From the NCBI RefSeq assembly GCF_000315625.1, contig NW_005434658.1:543203-607202 (forward strand): 64,000 nt of DNA, in the 5' to 3' direction. Shown piece after piece: positions 35,323 through 46,184 of the stretch (the stretch's first letter is position 1; every line of letters starts with the position of its first letter). Below the pieces are notes generated by a model. It ran no database searches, was not told the DNA's origin, and was given only the letters and a program-made list of their open reading frames with translations. Origin of the DNA: Guillardia theta CCMP2712 (Eukaryota; Cryptophyceae; Pyrenomonadales; Geminigeraceae). The position numbers and the translations under genes were made by a program.

Positions 35323-37129
35323 TTGATAAAGGCACGAAAAACTGTTCCAAAGTACGATTGTGCGCTTGAATTATTTCAACACCTAGCTCTTGAAACTTGA
35401 AAGTCTCTGGTGATTGTTTCTTCGCTGATTGTTTCGCAGTGTACAAGTGCCGGTGCTGCCTTAGGCGTTTCTCAGGAAGACAAGATTATCTTCTTTGTCT
35501 GACAAAGCAGCTTTGATTGTACGAGGAGAGGGACACAAGCGACCAAGAACGGAGTCACGTAACAGGACCCCAATAAGGCGGAAAATGCAGCGAGATTGAG
35601 GTATCCAAAGAGGGCGGAAAGGAAGCAAGGATAGGTGCCAGTTGAGGTTCAAGAAGATTCAACGGACTGATGAGAGTGAAGCAAAGGAAAGAATTCCAGA
35701 GAAAAGGACAAAGAGGATGTTGGGAGCAATATTGGGAGTTAAGGATAAGTGCACGAGAAGGAATGTAGCGTGAAGCAGGAAAGGGGCAGGAAAGGGGCAG
35801 GAAGAGCAGAATGTGGAGGACGGATGGAAAGGGCGAGGGGAGCCTTCATGGGGGGGCCGCAGCTCTTTCAGAAAACATTTTTAAAATGCTGTCAAAAAAT
35901 TGAATTAAGATCACCAGATACCTGAGGAAGGGCGTATCTCAAAGAAACTACTTTATTTCGAGTTTGTAAGTATATGAAAACTCTCTCTTTCGTATACAAC
36001 AGGTGGATTGAATAGATCTCAGTTTGATCTCAGCTTGAAAAACTAATATTTCAGAGACTTGATACCACCCGGGAGATCCGACCGTAGGCACCTGAAGAAA
36101 TGCCTTACCACCCCCACCCATAGATAATAATATACCCTTTCTGGGTTCAGGATTTGATGGTCCCCATTCCATGTTCAAGTACGCAAGTGCGTATCTTTCT
36201 TGATTCAATATAATGCAATCATTAAATAAATGATTCGACATGAGCCCTGTATCGAGAATGAGGCTTGCCACTTGACGGGCCACCAAACAGTGCCATATCA
36301 CCCACCATACTGAATCGCTTTCTTGCCACACGCCCCCCTTTTAAAAATTGTTTTATTATTTTACAATTGAGAGTTTTATGCGGTTCTAAAACGATTTTTG
36401 CTCGCCTGCAGGAGTGTCCCAAGAGACATGGGACTGATCTCCGGGCGTGGGAGATTCCAGCAGTAAACTGGCAGCTGAAGAGATAGCTTTTGGGAGTTTC
36501 TTGCACCCACTCAGCTGACATTGCACCCCAACAGAAATCTTGCCACTTCTGGCCCATGCACTCCTGTACCCCTGGCACCGCAAGGCAGCGGCCACCTACC
36601 GTACCGTCCCCCAGCCTTTGTCAGGGCTCTTTTGGGTACCGGGCCAGGGGCTCTGGCGCAGCAGACCCCTAGGACCCCCCCAACCGAACGCACACATGAT
36701 GGATCTCCCAGAAGGAAATCCGTCCTTTCAAAAAAAAAAAAATAACAGGCTAAAAGAAAGAAATCAGGCGGCACGCGCCCCCATTTCAACCCTGAGTTTT
36801 AACAATGGACAGCGGGCGAAAAAAAAGGAGTGCAGCTGCAAGGCGAGGGCGCCATATAGGGCGGAGGGACGCATATACGGCAGTACACGCATGTGACTGC
36901 CCAGAACAAGGTAGTTGGCACGAAAGGATGCCATCTGATGGATCTCAGCCCCCGGAGATCGCTTGAGATATCTGAGCTACACTGCAAACGATGAGATACC
37001 ACTGGGGTCTCTTTGATCCTAACTGAACAAGTCTCTTTTCGTGACTCAGCCGATGCAGCGGCTGAGAGCGGTGTCACTGTTCTCATAGAGTCAGCAAGCC
37101 TGACTGAAGCATCCGAGTTTACTCAAAGT
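35323..37129. other. Long intergenic region, no supported gene
   Basis: The long open frames here (for example on the minus strand near 35950-36330 and 36220-36580) are low in domain signal and lack coherent splice sites. An 11-bp direct repeat, GAAAGGGGCAG, is doubled near 35780. A run of 12 A at about 36730 follows a GC-rich block (36540-36700) and could be the tail of a retroposed sequence, but no target-site duplication was found. Confidence 0.35.
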
Positions 37130-38042
37130 GATACGGTACAGTACGGCGGCGTGCGGCGTGACTGCCCGGCCGCGCCCGGCCGCAGCGCGGCCACTGCCCC
37201 AGTGCCGGCCGTCACGCGGCGGCGCGCCGGGCCTGGGCCGGCCGCACGGCGGCAGGCACCGTACCCAGCACCGTCCGAGCGGAACTCAGTGGCTGACTCA
37301 CCGTCACTGTCAGTGGGCCTTCACTGCGGAACTTCCGAAGCCTCCGCCAGGCCGACCGTGCCGTCGGCCGGGCCCCGGGGCCCTCGGACTCCGGGACGGC
37401 CCGGCCTGGCGCCGGGCGGCCAGTGTCCCTCAGTGCCACGGTGTGGCACACGGTGGGGCGGCCAGGCGCCGCGCGGCGGCCGGCCTTTGAGTCCGAGCCT
37501 CCGCTCACGGGCCGGCGTTCGTGACCATCCGGCTCACCGGGCCGCCGCGCCGCGGCCGGGTGCGGAAGTTTGCGGCTCACTGACAGACGGTCGGAGTCAA
37601 AGCCGGGCACTGTGCCGACGGTGACAGCCTGTTCCCGGGTCACCAGGAGCGGCAGTCCGGGCCGGGCGGACTCCGGCGGGATCCGGCTCAGACCGTACGG
37701 CCGGGACCGTACCGTACCGTCCGACGGACTCCGGGACGGTCGTCGAATCCGGGCCGGCGAGCCTCAGACTCGGACCGCGGCGGCCGCCGGTCACCGGGTG
37801 CGCGGCCCGGCCGGCCCGACGGACTGCCGCGGCCGGCCGGCGGGCCGGGCCGCGCACTGCATGCCATGATACCGGCGCGGCCGGGGCCCCACGGTCGGTC
37901 ACCGCCCGGCCGAGTCACTGCCGTCACCCGGCCGGGGCCCGGGCCGGCCCACTGAGCCGCCTCCGAGGCTCGGAGTGGCCGGACCGTACCGTCCGACCGT
38001 CGTACCCGGCCGGGCCGGGCGGGGCCCGCCGGCGCCGCTGGA
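37130..38042. repeat. 0.9-kb extreme GC island built from palindromic words
   Basis: From about 37130 to 38042 the sequence changes abruptly to very high GC and to a restricted vocabulary: GGCCGG/CCGGCC, GGGCCCCGGGGCCC (37370-37383), GTACCGTACCGT, CGGACTCCG, GTCACTG/CAGTGAC, GACGG/CCGTC. Open frames on all six frames are a side effect of composition (few T-rich stop codons) and have no protein character. The edges are sharp on both sides: AGTGATACGG on the left, GCCGCTGGATTG on the right. It lies upstream of the kinase gene. It is the largest member of the island family described in the findings. Confidence 0.85.
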
Positions 38043-38433
38043 TTGTGAACGTCTCAAGTGATTAACAAGCCAGGAATTCGGAATTTCGTGTGAATTCGTA
38101 GGCAACAAGAGGGGAAGATCTTGTGCTGGAGGGTCTCGGATCTCCTCTCTCGCTCTCCCTGACAGCTACTTGCAAGCTTGAGCTCAGACCAACACTCCTC
38201 CTCACTGACTTCCCGTGTCTCGGTTTTGCTGGTCATGGAGCGATCGTCAGCATTTCAGTCGTGGTGAGAGAAATGTTGTGTTGTTGCTCCCGCCTCCACC
38301 AGGATGTCTCGGGGACTGAAGATGTGTCAGGTCAAGCATACCCATTGATCCAGTGCTTCACTGTAGACCAGTGACAACTGTAAGCCATCTAACTGTGGGA
38401 CTGCGCAACTTGCATGCAAGGATTCATTCGAAA

Positions 38434-40631
38434 ATGGCTGGCCAGAGGCTGAGCTCTGCAAAGTTCTTTGAGGTGACCTCTGCACCCTTGGCAGCTCTCT
38501 TGAAACTGATAGAGTGGATTCATTCTTTTCAGCATAACCTGCAACCAAAGGGTCTCCAACTAACCTTCGCCAAACATGAGATCGATGACAACAACGGATT
38601 CTTGCTGCTCCCTCAAAGGTGAGACTATTGAGGTTTTCACGCGTCAGTGCATGATTGTGATCTAGCAGCAAGACAGCTGCTGAGCCAGATGATTCACATT
38701 TTGGACTGATGGGTGATCGATACTCTTACAGAAAACTACTTGGTGTTGGCACCTTCGCACAGATATTCGAAGCAGAGGACCGTCTTTCACATCAGCCGAC
38801 CAGGAACAAGGTTGCAATCAAGGTCAACGAGTATTCTGTGAATGAATTTCCCATGCTGAATTCTTAAATGTTCAGGTTACAAGGGCTGGAATGCAAGGGG
38901 TAGGAATGCAGGAATCTGAGCTACTTTTTGAGCTCTCGAGAAGGCCAGGGTTTGAAGGTGCAAACATTATCCGACCGTATTCTGCTTTTGCCTTCGAAGA
39001 TCATTGGTGCTTGGTGATGGAAAAGATGCATGGATCTTTGCACGAGGTTGTTGAGCAAATGGGACCTTTTGCGCTTTCTCTCGAGTGTCTACAAAAGCTG
39101 AGCTTTCAGCTCCTGACGTCACTGAGCTTCTTGGCTTCCAACGGAGTTGTGCACGCAGATATTAGACCAGAGAATGTCCTACTGCGCGAGTCACCATGGA
39201 AGAAGGTGAATGGCCGTGAACTACCGAAATCTCTCTCCATCAAAGTCAAACTAGCGGACATGGGGAATTCCTTCCGAATGAAAAACTCTTCTGCTTACCA
39301 CGACGACTTCGAACTTCAGACCCTTTACTACCGGGCGCCTGAAGTTCTCTTCGGGATGCCATTCACCACTCAGATTGACATGTGGTCGCTTGGATGCCTC
39401 TTGGTCGAGGCCTACATTGGAAGAAGATTGTTCGATAGCTTCAACCGCTCCTCTGCGGTTGCTACCATGGCAAAGACGCTGGTCAGTATGCAGCTGACTT
39501 GTCAGTTGCATGTCTTACTGACTTGCTCTCTCAGGGAAAGTTTCCTAGGGCTCTCTTCTCCTCAGGAAAGTATTACCAAACTCTTTCTGCCCTCCCTGTG
39601 TTCCATACGAAGGAGCACGTGGAAGAGCCCGCAGTTCAGTGCCAGATCGCGTCACTGCTGCAGACCAACAATCTAAAGCTCATTTCTTTCATCTCGGGAT
39701 GTCTTGAATACGACCCTGAGAGACGCTTGACTCCCCATCAAGCTCTCTGTCATCCTTTTCTGTCTTCGTTGTGTCCTCTCCCCATCATCATTCGGGACAC
39801 GTTGATGAAGATTTCGACCAAGTCCGAGGCAGCAGAGGAAACGCAGGGGAAGAGCCAGGAGGTCAACCTGTTTTCGTCGGTCAAAATGGACAAGACAACT
39901 TGCAAGGAGATGGATTTCAGCTCGTTTACTCTCAAGTCACAAGAAAGTCAACTCCTTCCTCCGTCACATCGCACTCAGGCGACCCCTGAGGTAAAATCGC
40001 AGCGGAGGGTAAGGGATCGTGAGCATTGTCAGACGTTTCTGATGATGTGCTGCAGACTGGCATGCATAAAGAAGAACAAGGGGATTCGCCATTGAAACCC
40101 AAGGCAACTCGTCCTCGTGAGTATTCTCGAGGCGATGTGGGAAGAGCGGACAAATCGGATGTCAAAATGAAAGCAAAATCTTCAGTGAGTGGCAAACATG
40201 GCGTGAAAGGCGAGCAACGGGAAGACGCTGGTCCTGTCAGACTGAAAAAGAGATCTTCTTGTGAAGGCACGACAGGGACGAATGCTGATGTGCAAATATT
40301 GGAACCTGAGATGATCGGGAATTCCAGCAAGCCTTGCAACAGGAAGAGGAGGGAACTAGATTCTTCTCCCGAGCCCTCTGGGAACCTTGAGAAACGGGAG
40401 GCAACGCCAAGCTCGTTGGCGTCGGATGATCAAGGTGGAAGGCGGCGGCTGAGCGACAGGGCGAACAAGGGGCTGAAGCCTCAGGCATGGTGGGTGACGG
40501 ACAATCAAGAGATGGAGGGCGGGGGAGTGAAGGAGGAAGTGACGATTCAAGGAAAGCGGGAAGTGAGCAAGGGGAAGCGAGAGAGTATGGTGGTGAGGAG
40601 CAATGAGAATCTCTTCAAAGCGAAGGATTAG
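38434..40631 (+). CDS. Divergent DYRK-like protein kinase with basic C-terminal tail
   Basis: Exons 38434-38618, 38732-38822, 38876-39481, 39535-39990 and 40056-40631 join in phase; about 638 residues. The Gly-loop is KLLGVGTFAQIFEAED and the ATP-binding Lys lies in KVAIK (38817-38822). The hinge is CLVMEKM. The catalytic loop is HADIRPENVL, so the HRD Arg is replaced by Ala while Asp and Asn are kept. The DFG motif reads ADMGNS. The activation segment LQTLYYRAPEVLFGMPFTTQ has the second Tyr of a DYRK/CLK-type loop. The end of the C-lobe is LEYDPERRLTPHQAL. After residue ~440 comes a disordered, Lys/Arg/Ser-rich tail with a possible nuclear signal (NRKRRELDS). The key residues suggest an active kinase of the CMGC DYRK/HIPK type; the HAD change is unusual but tolerated in some kinases. 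One or two 5' exons may exist (ATG at 38235 with MERSSAFQSW could splice in). Confidence 0.82.
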
Positions 40632-40678
40632 ACGATGAAAGGCTGTGAGAGGATCAGACGAGGCAACACCTTGCATTT

Positions 40679-42961
40679 TTAATCCTGTTCGACCATTTGA
40701 GGAGGGGTCATCATGTCGGGATGCTTCAGTAGATTCTGGATCCTCGGATGTCGCAGGATGGTTTTCATGGTCTCAACGTCAGCGTTGGGATCGTCCATCC
40801 AGTCCCTGAGAACTGACATCACGGGAGAAGAGAAGAGGATGACAAGAGGCAAGGAAGGCACAGGAGGCAGGACTGATCACCTGATGTTGGACGGGATTGG
40901 TTTGTCGAGGGCTTTAGCCACAATCCTGACTTCTCCTCCTGCATGGGTTGCAAACAGCTGCTGTATCTGCTCCCTGGGCTCCGCGATCTCAAGAGACGAG
41001 ATGTTGCTGATCAGCTGGGGAGAGAAAGGTGAGCGAGCGAGGCAGCAGCAGCATCCCCCTCCTCACCTCCTCCATCTCATCGGTTGATGGCTCGGGCTGA
41101 CCGAAGACAAGCTCCTTGACCTGCTTGCAAGTGACGAGGAGAGCAGACGCAGACTACCATGGGAACCTTCTTGGTCATGGCAGCCTCCAGCTCCTCCTGC
41201 ACGGGTTCACTCCGTCAGGCACCGTCGTCACAAGCAGGTGAAGCTCACGAGGGTGAAGATGGTCTGCAGGGGGAACTCTGACTCCTCCTTCTGCGTCTCC
41301 TGCATCGCATGCTCGAGCTCGAAGTCTTCCTTCACCTCATGCCAGGTATCGTTGTGGTGCTCGAAGTTTCTTGCGGCGTAATCGTGAAGATAATCAAGAG
41401 CGTTAAACTTGCGCAGATCGATTTCTCCCTGTTACAAGGTCATTCAAAACGTCCTCCCCTTCCTCCCCCATCTTCTCCCGCGATCGCAAAAGAAAGCAAA
41501 GGACCTTTGCTAGCTTCTGCTGGACCTTCGTTGTGTTGAGGAGGGAGTGGGTTTCAGAGAAGAGAGGAGCTTTTGGGGAGGAGGGGAGGATGCCTTCTCG
41601 CTCAAGTTTCTTTGCAACCTGTACCACAATGAGGAGAAGGTGGTGACAAGGAATACAGTGCAGATAAATTGCGAGAGAAGACAATAGAGACGAAAACTTG
41701 AGAGCACTAGACTGGAAGGAGGGGAAGCGAGAGCGGAGGGCGAAAGGAAACATCCAAGAGGAGAGGGAGGTGAGGTTGTACCCAGGCAGCAGCCTTCAAG
41801 GGCCATGCGGTGATAGTGTCTCCTTGGCTAGATCCCATGTTCCACAGGCGATCCGACAGGGGGTCCTTGGTGTTAAAGAGAGAAATGCCAAAGAGCTGCA
41901 CGTCCGTAGGCTGTTGAGAGAAGATAAGGAAGGCAGGCGAGCAAGTCTGGGCAAGTCACTCACGCGGTATGCGTTGATCTTGTCCTCCTCCGTCTCCGCG
42001 TCGAAGGCCTGCGAGATGGTCAGCGATGGAGAGGGAGGAGGAGAGATGGGGGCTGAACCTTGCGAATGATGTGGCCAGTCTTGGACATAACCCAAGAGAA
42101 GATTGACTCGGCTCTGCGGGAGGCATCAGGCAGGGGGAGGAGAGGGAGTGTTTCAGGCGACCTGGGTTCCTCGTTGAGGTAGGAAGTGATCTTCTCTGCC
42201 TCCTGCGCCTGCAGCGAAAGTGAGCGGGACAAGAGGAGGCAGAGCGTGAGTACTTTTCTAGTGACTTCCTCCTTGAGAGAGCCTTGCTCCAAGTGAGAAG
42301 CAACGCGGTTGACGTTGGCAGCAAAGGCGATCTGCAACCGTCGGATCTCCTGCTGGAATTCCAGGTAACGTGCAGACTTGACCCCCTTGTCGGGGAGGCA
42401 GAGCGCAGCTACGAATTCTTGCAGCTCCTCCCACTGCTGCTTCACCATCCTCTTCCACACAGGTGGCATCTCCCTCCAGCACGTTGCCCGCTGGCACTGC
42501 ATCCATGCTGATCGTGTCCATGAGAACTCGTCGTCCGGGTCATCCCACAGGGAGCCGGCGAACCAAGAGTCAGCGTAGGAGCAGTTGTCTCCTCCCGGCA
42601 TTTGAGCCTCCAAGCGAATGTCCTGGAGCATCATGAATTGCTGCAGGAGCTGAGAGCGAGCCGATTCCTCTTCCAGCATCTCTTCTATCTTGATCATCTC
42701 CTGCGGGTCATAGTCGTATTCTCCTGCCTGTAGGCGGTACAAGTCGCCAAGAAAGATATCCTTATCGATGTCATCCATATCTGACTGGGGAGCGAGAGAC
42801 GACGACAAGGCCTGATACGTCGAGCCTTCATTCTGGAGGACACCGGAGCCTCCACGCAGTCTAAGCGCTGAGCTTGGAACTAATAAAGGCCTTGCATTCA
42901 AGCAACAAGCAGGTAGAAGTAACGCTCCTGAGGTCACAAGCAGAACAAGAAAAGAGCGCAT
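40679..42961 (-). CDS. Secreted or plastid-targeted protein with LRLRGG motif, many exons, family unknown
   Basis: Start MRSFLVLLVTSGALLLPACC is a clear signal peptide; an upstream in-frame ATG at 43009 would bury it. The sequence SSALRLRGG follows at about residue 33. Exons then chain in phase: a long first exon to about 42255 (LEEESARSQLLQQFMMLQDI, WEELQEFVAALCLPDKGVKS, RLQIAFAANVNRVASHLEQG), AQEAEKITSYLNEEP, AESIFSWVMSKTGHIIRK, AFDAETEEDKINAYR, PTDVQLFGISLFNTKDPLSD, VAKKLEREGILPSSPKAPLF, GEIDLRKFNALDYLHDYAAR, EELEAAMTKKVPM, QVKELVFGQPEPSTDEME, LISNISSLEIAEPREQIQQL, and a last exon DWMDDPNADVETMKTILRHP...PPQMVEQD ending at 40679. At least ten short introns. It is mostly helical. The final piece resembles the DP/STI1-like helical hairpins of co-chaperones (NPxxxxxLxxPxxxxxL spacing), but I do not recognise the whole protein. 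Plastid, periplastid or secretory destination cannot be told apart. Confidence 0.62.
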
Positions 42962-43659
42962 GTGCCTGGTTGACTGCGATCCGTGAAAGGCAGTCGATAT
43001 ACTTGACATGGCTTGTAAAGTCTCTCTCAGATTGCTGCCATGACGCGTGAGAAAGCATCAAAGATAGTAGACGGGAGGAGAGCAACAGCATTAACATATT
43101 CATTTCATGTTTCCATATGATGAGACCATTCTCTCTATCATTCTTCCTCTTCGCCCTTCCCCACCTTCTATCAAGGACACCATTGCTGCATTGATGATCT
43201 CATCGCAACAGCTTCCAAATCGCATTAATCATCTCCTCCTCCCACTTACTTCGTGGATCCTGCATGAAGAATGATGGTTGATTTTCGAAGGGGGTTGCCA
43301 CTGTTCTTCTTTTCACTTTGAATTATTAATTTTAATGTTTAAAGAGAAGTTCCTAGAAAAATACTCAAAGATTTTCATGAAGTCCACACATCTGAATGTT
43401 TCACGCACAAATTGAAATTTTGGAGGACCGCTCAAGGGAAATACTGAGGTTCCTTGAGGCGGCCTCCCCGTCGCTCCTCTTGCTGGAGCATTGCCATCCC
43501 TTGGCGTCGCCTTGCTGGGACTCCTCCTCCTTCCCGCTGCAACCGACTCCTCCTCTCGTCTTCTTCTTCCTCTCCTGCTGTCTCTCCTTCGGTGTTGCCT
43601 ACCGTTCTTGTCCCACTCAGTCCGTGCGCTGAGCCTTCTATTGATCAGCGAGAGTCAAC
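42962..43659. other. Divergent intergenic region
   Basis: It holds the promoters of two signal-peptide genes facing away from each other. It contains pyrimidine-rich tracts and an AT-rich patch at 43310-43345. No G-run cluster of the strength seen at 31.8 or 63.1 kb was found, only AAGGGGGTTG near 43290. Confidence 0.35.
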
Positions 43660-44147
43660 ATGGCAGCTCGTTTCTTTCTCGTCCTCTGCTTTCTCTCAGC
43701 GGCCCCGTTGACGAGCAGCTTCCCCTCCATCCCACTACATCAAGTTCCGATTCTTCGCGAGATCCATCGCAGTTTTCAACCAGGCCTGCGCACAGAACTC
43801 ATCTCGACCAACTCCACGTACCACAAGTACCTTGCGGTTGAAAGGTAAGACCGGGCGGAGCGAATGTTATGATGATTGTCTTCTCATTGTTTCATCAGTC
43901 AAAAATCTTATCGGAGGAAAAATTTCAGCATTGGAGACCACCCGGTCTGTTGTGCTGCCTGCGAGCTCCTCCAGTCATGACAAGCTGTTAGGTGTTGGAA
44001 TTCCTTAGCAAGGTGCTGGAGTTCGGCAAGGGAATAGGAGCCTTCTTCTTCATCTCAGCAGTCGCTCACATCGGGTTCGGGATCGCTGCCGGCCCCAAAC
44101 GAACTTCGCCTCCTCCCGTCAGAACCACGACTGGGCTGCCTTACTAG
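43660..44147 (+). CDS. Small signal-peptide protein with one C-terminal membrane helix
   Basis: Exons 43660-43844, 43899-43944 and 43992-44147 join in phase through introns of 54 and 47 nt, giving 128 residues. Residues 1-20 are a signal peptide (MAARFFLVLCFLSAAPLTSS) followed by FPSIPLHQVP, where a Phe directly follows the likely cleavage site. This would fit a plastid transit start, though less clearly than in the fibrillin. A membrane helix (GIGAFFFISAVAHIGFGIAA) lies near the C-terminus, followed by a short Pro/Thr tail ending TTGLPY. No known family is evident. The size and layout resemble small single-helix thylakoid proteins; that is inference. Confidence 0.58.
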
Positions 44148-44518
44148 AATGCGTGCGCGACTCGCTAGGGCATGAGAAATGAATGAATTGAGTCTTACAG
44201 ACAGTCAAGTTCGCTGAACTAAGATATCAATGCTGGTGTACACGTTCGATCTCCTTGACGATGACGAGGACGATAGAGGTCACCACAACAAATCATCCGC
44301 CAGAGTAACACAATGAATGCGGCATTGAAGCTATGAAGCCGGACATGCCTTGTCCACATCGGTAAAGAGCACATCATAGGACGATTCAGAGGTCATTTTG
44401 CAACGAGATGCGCAAAATTTACTTGAGCTGCCCAGTTGAATAACCATAACAGTATAACTGAACTCATAATGTAACAGCAGAAGAGTTTGTGAGAGCTGAT
44501 GTAATTTACAGCGCCAAA

Positions 44519-45843
44519 TCATGTGAATGGCAGGTCGTGGTTGGACCTTGGCTTCTTGATCTTGTCAAGGTTCTTCGTGATGGAGTCATACAGAATGAAA
44601 TAATTGTTGCGAAGGTCATGCAGCGACAAGCAGAGGTTGACCCGCTCCCTGCGATCAACTTCTTGGATGCTCATCGCGTAATCCTTGACGCCGGGATATT
44701 TGCCAAGTCGAGAAACAAGCTTCCCGCGAGTCATGAAGTACTTGTTGATTCTTACAGGCACGTCAGTGACCAGCCGTTGAAGTCAAATATCAATCTCACC
44801 CGTCCAGCAGCGCGAAACTGGTGTCCTCTGCCTTAGCGAGATCATTCACGCTCTCTTCCTGAATCGAAACCCCGAAATTGTTGCCATCCTCCACCTTGGG
44901 GATATTCAGCTGAATCCAAATCTTGACTTTGCTCAGCATCTGAAGACAGTCTTGTATCTCCTTCTTCAAGATGGCCTAACGCGAAATTATCACGGGGACA
45001 CAGCTAATCAGACGATTTCTCGTCGATCCGGAGCAAGATGACTACCTGCTGCTTCAGAATCCTCTCGTTGGATCCGAAAACGATATCGCTTTTGACGATA
45101 GAATGTTCACAGAGAGGGGCGTCATGGTCCTGAAGGACAGGTCAGTTCCACATCTGCACGTGCAGCAGCATGTCCGAACAAGACGTCCAGACGGTCAATC
45201 AGCAGGTCGAACACAAGAGGGAACAAACAAAACAGGAATATTCATATAATACCTTGTCGGATTTCGCAGTTTTCCTGGGTGACAGGTTTCCATCTTCCAC
45301 TTTCCTCTTCTTCGCGCTTGCAGCTGTGTTGTCCAGGCTTCCCTGAAAAGATTCGTGTTAGAATCAAAATGTTTGCTTCGAGATGCCAAGAAAGAGGATT
45401 CTAACAGTAAGATTGACGATGTCATCGTGTTCCGGGTATCTCCACAGCTCGTCTTCCTCTAAGATCTTGGAAAGCTCCGCCACCTGAATCAAGTTTGAAT
45501 CTTGGGAAACCGAGGAGGGGGCGGAGAAAGCAAGGAAAATCAAGAACATGGTGGCAGATAGTTCAACCGCCATGAATCATCATCTGCCCTAAATGATTGG
45601 CATACAGACATGTATAACAGCATCGCGCTATGACGGCCCCTGGTCGTTTCTCACCTTTTGAGGCATCTTCTCATGGACGATAATCTCTGCCTCGGCTGCG
45701 ATCCCTTGTCTGAGCTTGTCGATCTTCTGCCTGACTTCCTTCACTTGGGGGCTCTCCTCCGAGCTCACCGCGTGCTTCTCCTTCTTCTGCCCGTGCTTGG
45801 ACGCCATACCGCTTCCTGCCGCGTGATCCTGAGAGGGGCCCAT
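44519..45843 (-). CDS. PSME3: Proteasome activator PA28gamma / REG subunit
   Basis: Six exons in phase: 45843-45655, 45483-45406, 45342-45253, 45129-45046, 44975-44800 and 44750-44519; 282 residues. The N-terminal half has the REG alpha helix (EVRQKIDKLRQGIAAEAEII) and a variable loop with SAKKRKVEDGN. That places a basic nuclear-type signal where PA28gamma has its own. The C-terminal half is unmistakable: VKIWIQLNIPKVEDGNNFGV, SIQEESVNDLAKAED, the activation-loop region GINKYFMTRGKLVSRLGKYP, and the end KNLDKIKKPRSNHDLPFT, matching the PA28gamma ending rather than PA28alpha/beta. PA28 heptamers cap the 20S proteasome and open its gate without ATP; the gamma form is nuclear. Start: the first in-frame ATG gives a Lys/Gly-rich leader; MASKHGQ, 12 residues on, is an alternative. 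Lower eukaryotes commonly keep only the gamma type. Confidence 0.92.
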
Positions 45844-46184
45844 GGGCGTGCCCTTCTTTTTTTAAAAGTGTAACGATCAGGGTCCATTGTAACTGTAACT
45901 GTCTTGGAGGCTCAGCTAGGGTCTAGCGGCTAGTTCAGTTGATAGCAGGTAGTAAGTTACGATGGTATGGTCAGTGACGGACTGAGAGCTGAGGTCTGAC
46001 TGATCCGACGATGCTGCTGAGGGATCACCCGGCGACCGTGCGGCTGAGACTCATGATGACTCGAGTCTCACTGTCATGCCGGCAGTACCGTACGGTACTG
46101 ACAGCGCGATGACGCCTGGCTGCGCCAGAGGAGCAAAATAGTGCCTAATGTCACAAGCCTTTATTTAGACAAGAAAAAACTACA
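45844..46184. repeat. Intergenic region with palindromic islet, 46020-46105
   Basis: Between the PA28 start and the dynein 2 end. It includes TGAGACTC (46045-46052) pairing with GAGTCTCA (46063-46070), and a perfect 18-bp palindrome CAGTACCGTACGGTACTG (46083-46100). Words GGTCAGTGACGG, CACTGTCATG and CACCCGGCGACCG link it to the other GC islands. Before it, 45880-45990 repeats AACTGTAACTG and TAGGGTCTAGCGG. Confidence 0.75.

Noticed and set aside
35948-36331. Minus-strand frame of 127 codons
   Set aside because: No domain, no splice support, AT-rich non-coding composition, overlapping open frames on other strands.
36540-36760. GC-rich block followed by A12, possibly a retroposon with poly-A tail
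   Set aside because: No target-site duplication, no internal promoter boxes and no second copy in the window.
37013-37869. Six-frame open reading through the GC island, up to about 200 codons
   Set aside because: All frames are open at once because stop codons need A/T; residues are Pro/Arg/Gly/Ala by composition with no motif.
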